DNA of 15,640 nt from CAYMRB01 sp964392615 (GTDB taxonomy: Bacteria > Planctomycetota > UBA8108). The notes under the pieces are model-generated. The model was not told where the DNA came from. It was given only the letters and a program-made list of their open reading frames with translations, and did no database searches. A program made the position numbers and the translations under genes. Location of the stretch: positions 1 through 15,640 of the forward strand of contig CAYMRB010000234.1 of NCBI GenBank assembly GCA_964392615.1, in the 5' to 3' direction. Below are positions 15,173 to 15,640 of this stretch, in pieces; position 1 is the first letter of the stretch, and each line of letters begins with the position of its first letter.

Positions 15173-15640
15173 TTACTCGAGCGCCAGCGTGGCCATGAAG
15201 TGCTGCCACGGACAGGCCGCTCCGGCCGGGTTGCTCCTTCGCGCCGGATCGCCCGCCACGACCGTCCACTGATAGTGGCCGACGTCAGCCAGGCCATGCT
15301 GGCGTTGGAACGTGAAGCCGTTGCGCTCCGGAGCGTAGCCGCGGAACACGGTCTGCCAGCTTCGCGTCGTGGCGTTCCAACGGTTGATGTGAACCCAGAA
15401 CGCCAAGGCGTCACCGTCCGGGTCCCCGTTGTCGCGCCAGCTCAGCCGCACCGACGGAACGCGCTGGCCGGGATTCGAGATGACCGGCGGATTCCAGGCG
15501 TTCGCCGGGCCGAGCGGGGTCGGAGCGTTCGGCGGTCGATTCACGCCGCCACCGCCACCGCCACCGCCACCGCCACCGCCACCGCCACCGCCACCTCCAC
15601 CGCCACCGCCACCTCCACTGCCGCCACCTCCACTGCCGCC
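15173..15640 (-). CDS. C-terminal part of a surface or secreted protein: polyglycine linker plus fibronectin-III-like domain (partial, 155 aa visible)
   Basis: The gene enters from the right edge and ends at the TAA at 15175-15173; its start lies outside the window. The visible chain opens with 32 residues made only of Gly with two Ser, then VNRPPNAPTPLGPANAWNPP, then a domain of about 100 residues with beta-sandwich character (VRLSWRDNGDPDGDALAFWV, YQWTVVAGD). This resembles a fibronectin type III-like domain; the DNGDPDGD turn is common in extracellular repeats of this kind. Such domains serve as spacers or binding modules in exported proteins, and the glycine tract is a flexible linker to whatever lies upstream. 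The function of the whole protein cannot be told. An in-frame GTG at 15544 is not a credible start, because the Gly/Ser frame runs unbroken to the edge. It converges with the maltodextrin operon. Confidence 0.75.
   Translation of the reverse strand, partial: GGSGGGGSGGGGGGGGGGGGGGGGGGGGGGGGVNRPPNAPTPLGPANAWNPPVISNPGQRVPSVRLSWRDNGDPDGDALAFWVHINRWNATTRSWQTVFRGYAPERNGFTFQRQHGLADVGHYQWTVVAGDPARRSNPAGAACPWQHFMATLALE
15545..15640. repeat. GCCACC hexanucleotide tandem repeat encoding polyglycine
   Basis: On the plus strand the tract is built from GCCACC units, nearly perfect from about 15548 to 15595, then interrupted by TCC and ACT triplets up to the edge. On the coding (minus) strand it reads GGT/GGC glycine codons with occasional GGA and two AGT serine codons, 32 codons in all. 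Each unit adds two glycines, so length changes keep the frame. The repeat may continue beyond the window. Confidence 0.9.

Noticed and set aside
15545..15640. Repeat array considered as CRISPR
   Set aside because: Units are 6 bp without spacers and read as glycine codons, so it is a coding microsatellite.

Overview
The window is very GC-rich (my estimate by eye is two thirds or more G+C) and carries nine gene calls: seven complete and two cut by the window edges. All are bacterial in type. The best taxonomic hint is the 1341-residue secreted protein at 4165-8190. It combines PQQ-type beta-propeller repeats, a methyltransferase-like insert and a C-terminal malectin domain, an architecture I associate with Planctomycetota. 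A secreted S1 sulfatase next to it fits that lineage. I would call the source a planctomycete-like, probably uncultured, bacterium, but no rRNA or marker gene is present to prove it. Several genes have clear Shine-Dalgarno sequences (before dinB, the amylase gene and the SBP-permease gene); others have none.

Layout, left to right. (1) 1-119, minus: start of a possible unidentified gene running off the left edge. (2) 175-1977, minus: an ABC-2 membrane permease built from two similar halves. (3) A 200-bp divergent gap. (4) 2178-3647, plus: exported type I sulfatase, convergent with (5) 3657-4160, minus: DinB-fold protein, which lies 4 bp downstream of (6) 4165-8190, minus: the giant PQQ/methyltransferase-like/malectin protein. 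(7) A 75-bp divergent gap, then a plus-strand run: 8266-9849, secreted protein with two separate HExxH zinc motifs; 9898-11832, GH13 amylase-type lipoprotein; 11849-14137, a solute-binding protein fused in frame to a MalF-type permease; 14142-14972, MalG-type permease. (8) A 200-bp gap packed with three inverted repeats, probably terminators for converging transcripts. (9) 15173-15640, minus: C-terminal end of a surface or secreted protein with a fibronectin-III-like domain behind a polyglycine tract encoded by a hexanucleotide repeat.

How they may work together. 9898-14972 reads as a maltodextrin or malto-oligosaccharide uptake operon. An envelope-anchored GH13 enzyme would cut alpha-glucans, and a membrane-tethered binding protein would hand the products directly to its own channel, MalF plus MalG. 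No ATPase (MalK/MsmX type) is encoded here, so the energising subunit must come from elsewhere. The sulfatase, malectin-bearing propeller protein and amylase share a polysaccharide-handling theme, but only the last three plus-strand genes have strong operon evidence.

The most unusual items are the binding-protein/MalF fusion, the secreted protein carrying a SAM-methyltransferase-like domain, and the double-HExxH secreted protein. No tRNA, rRNA, CRISPR array, insertion sequence or phage gene was seen.
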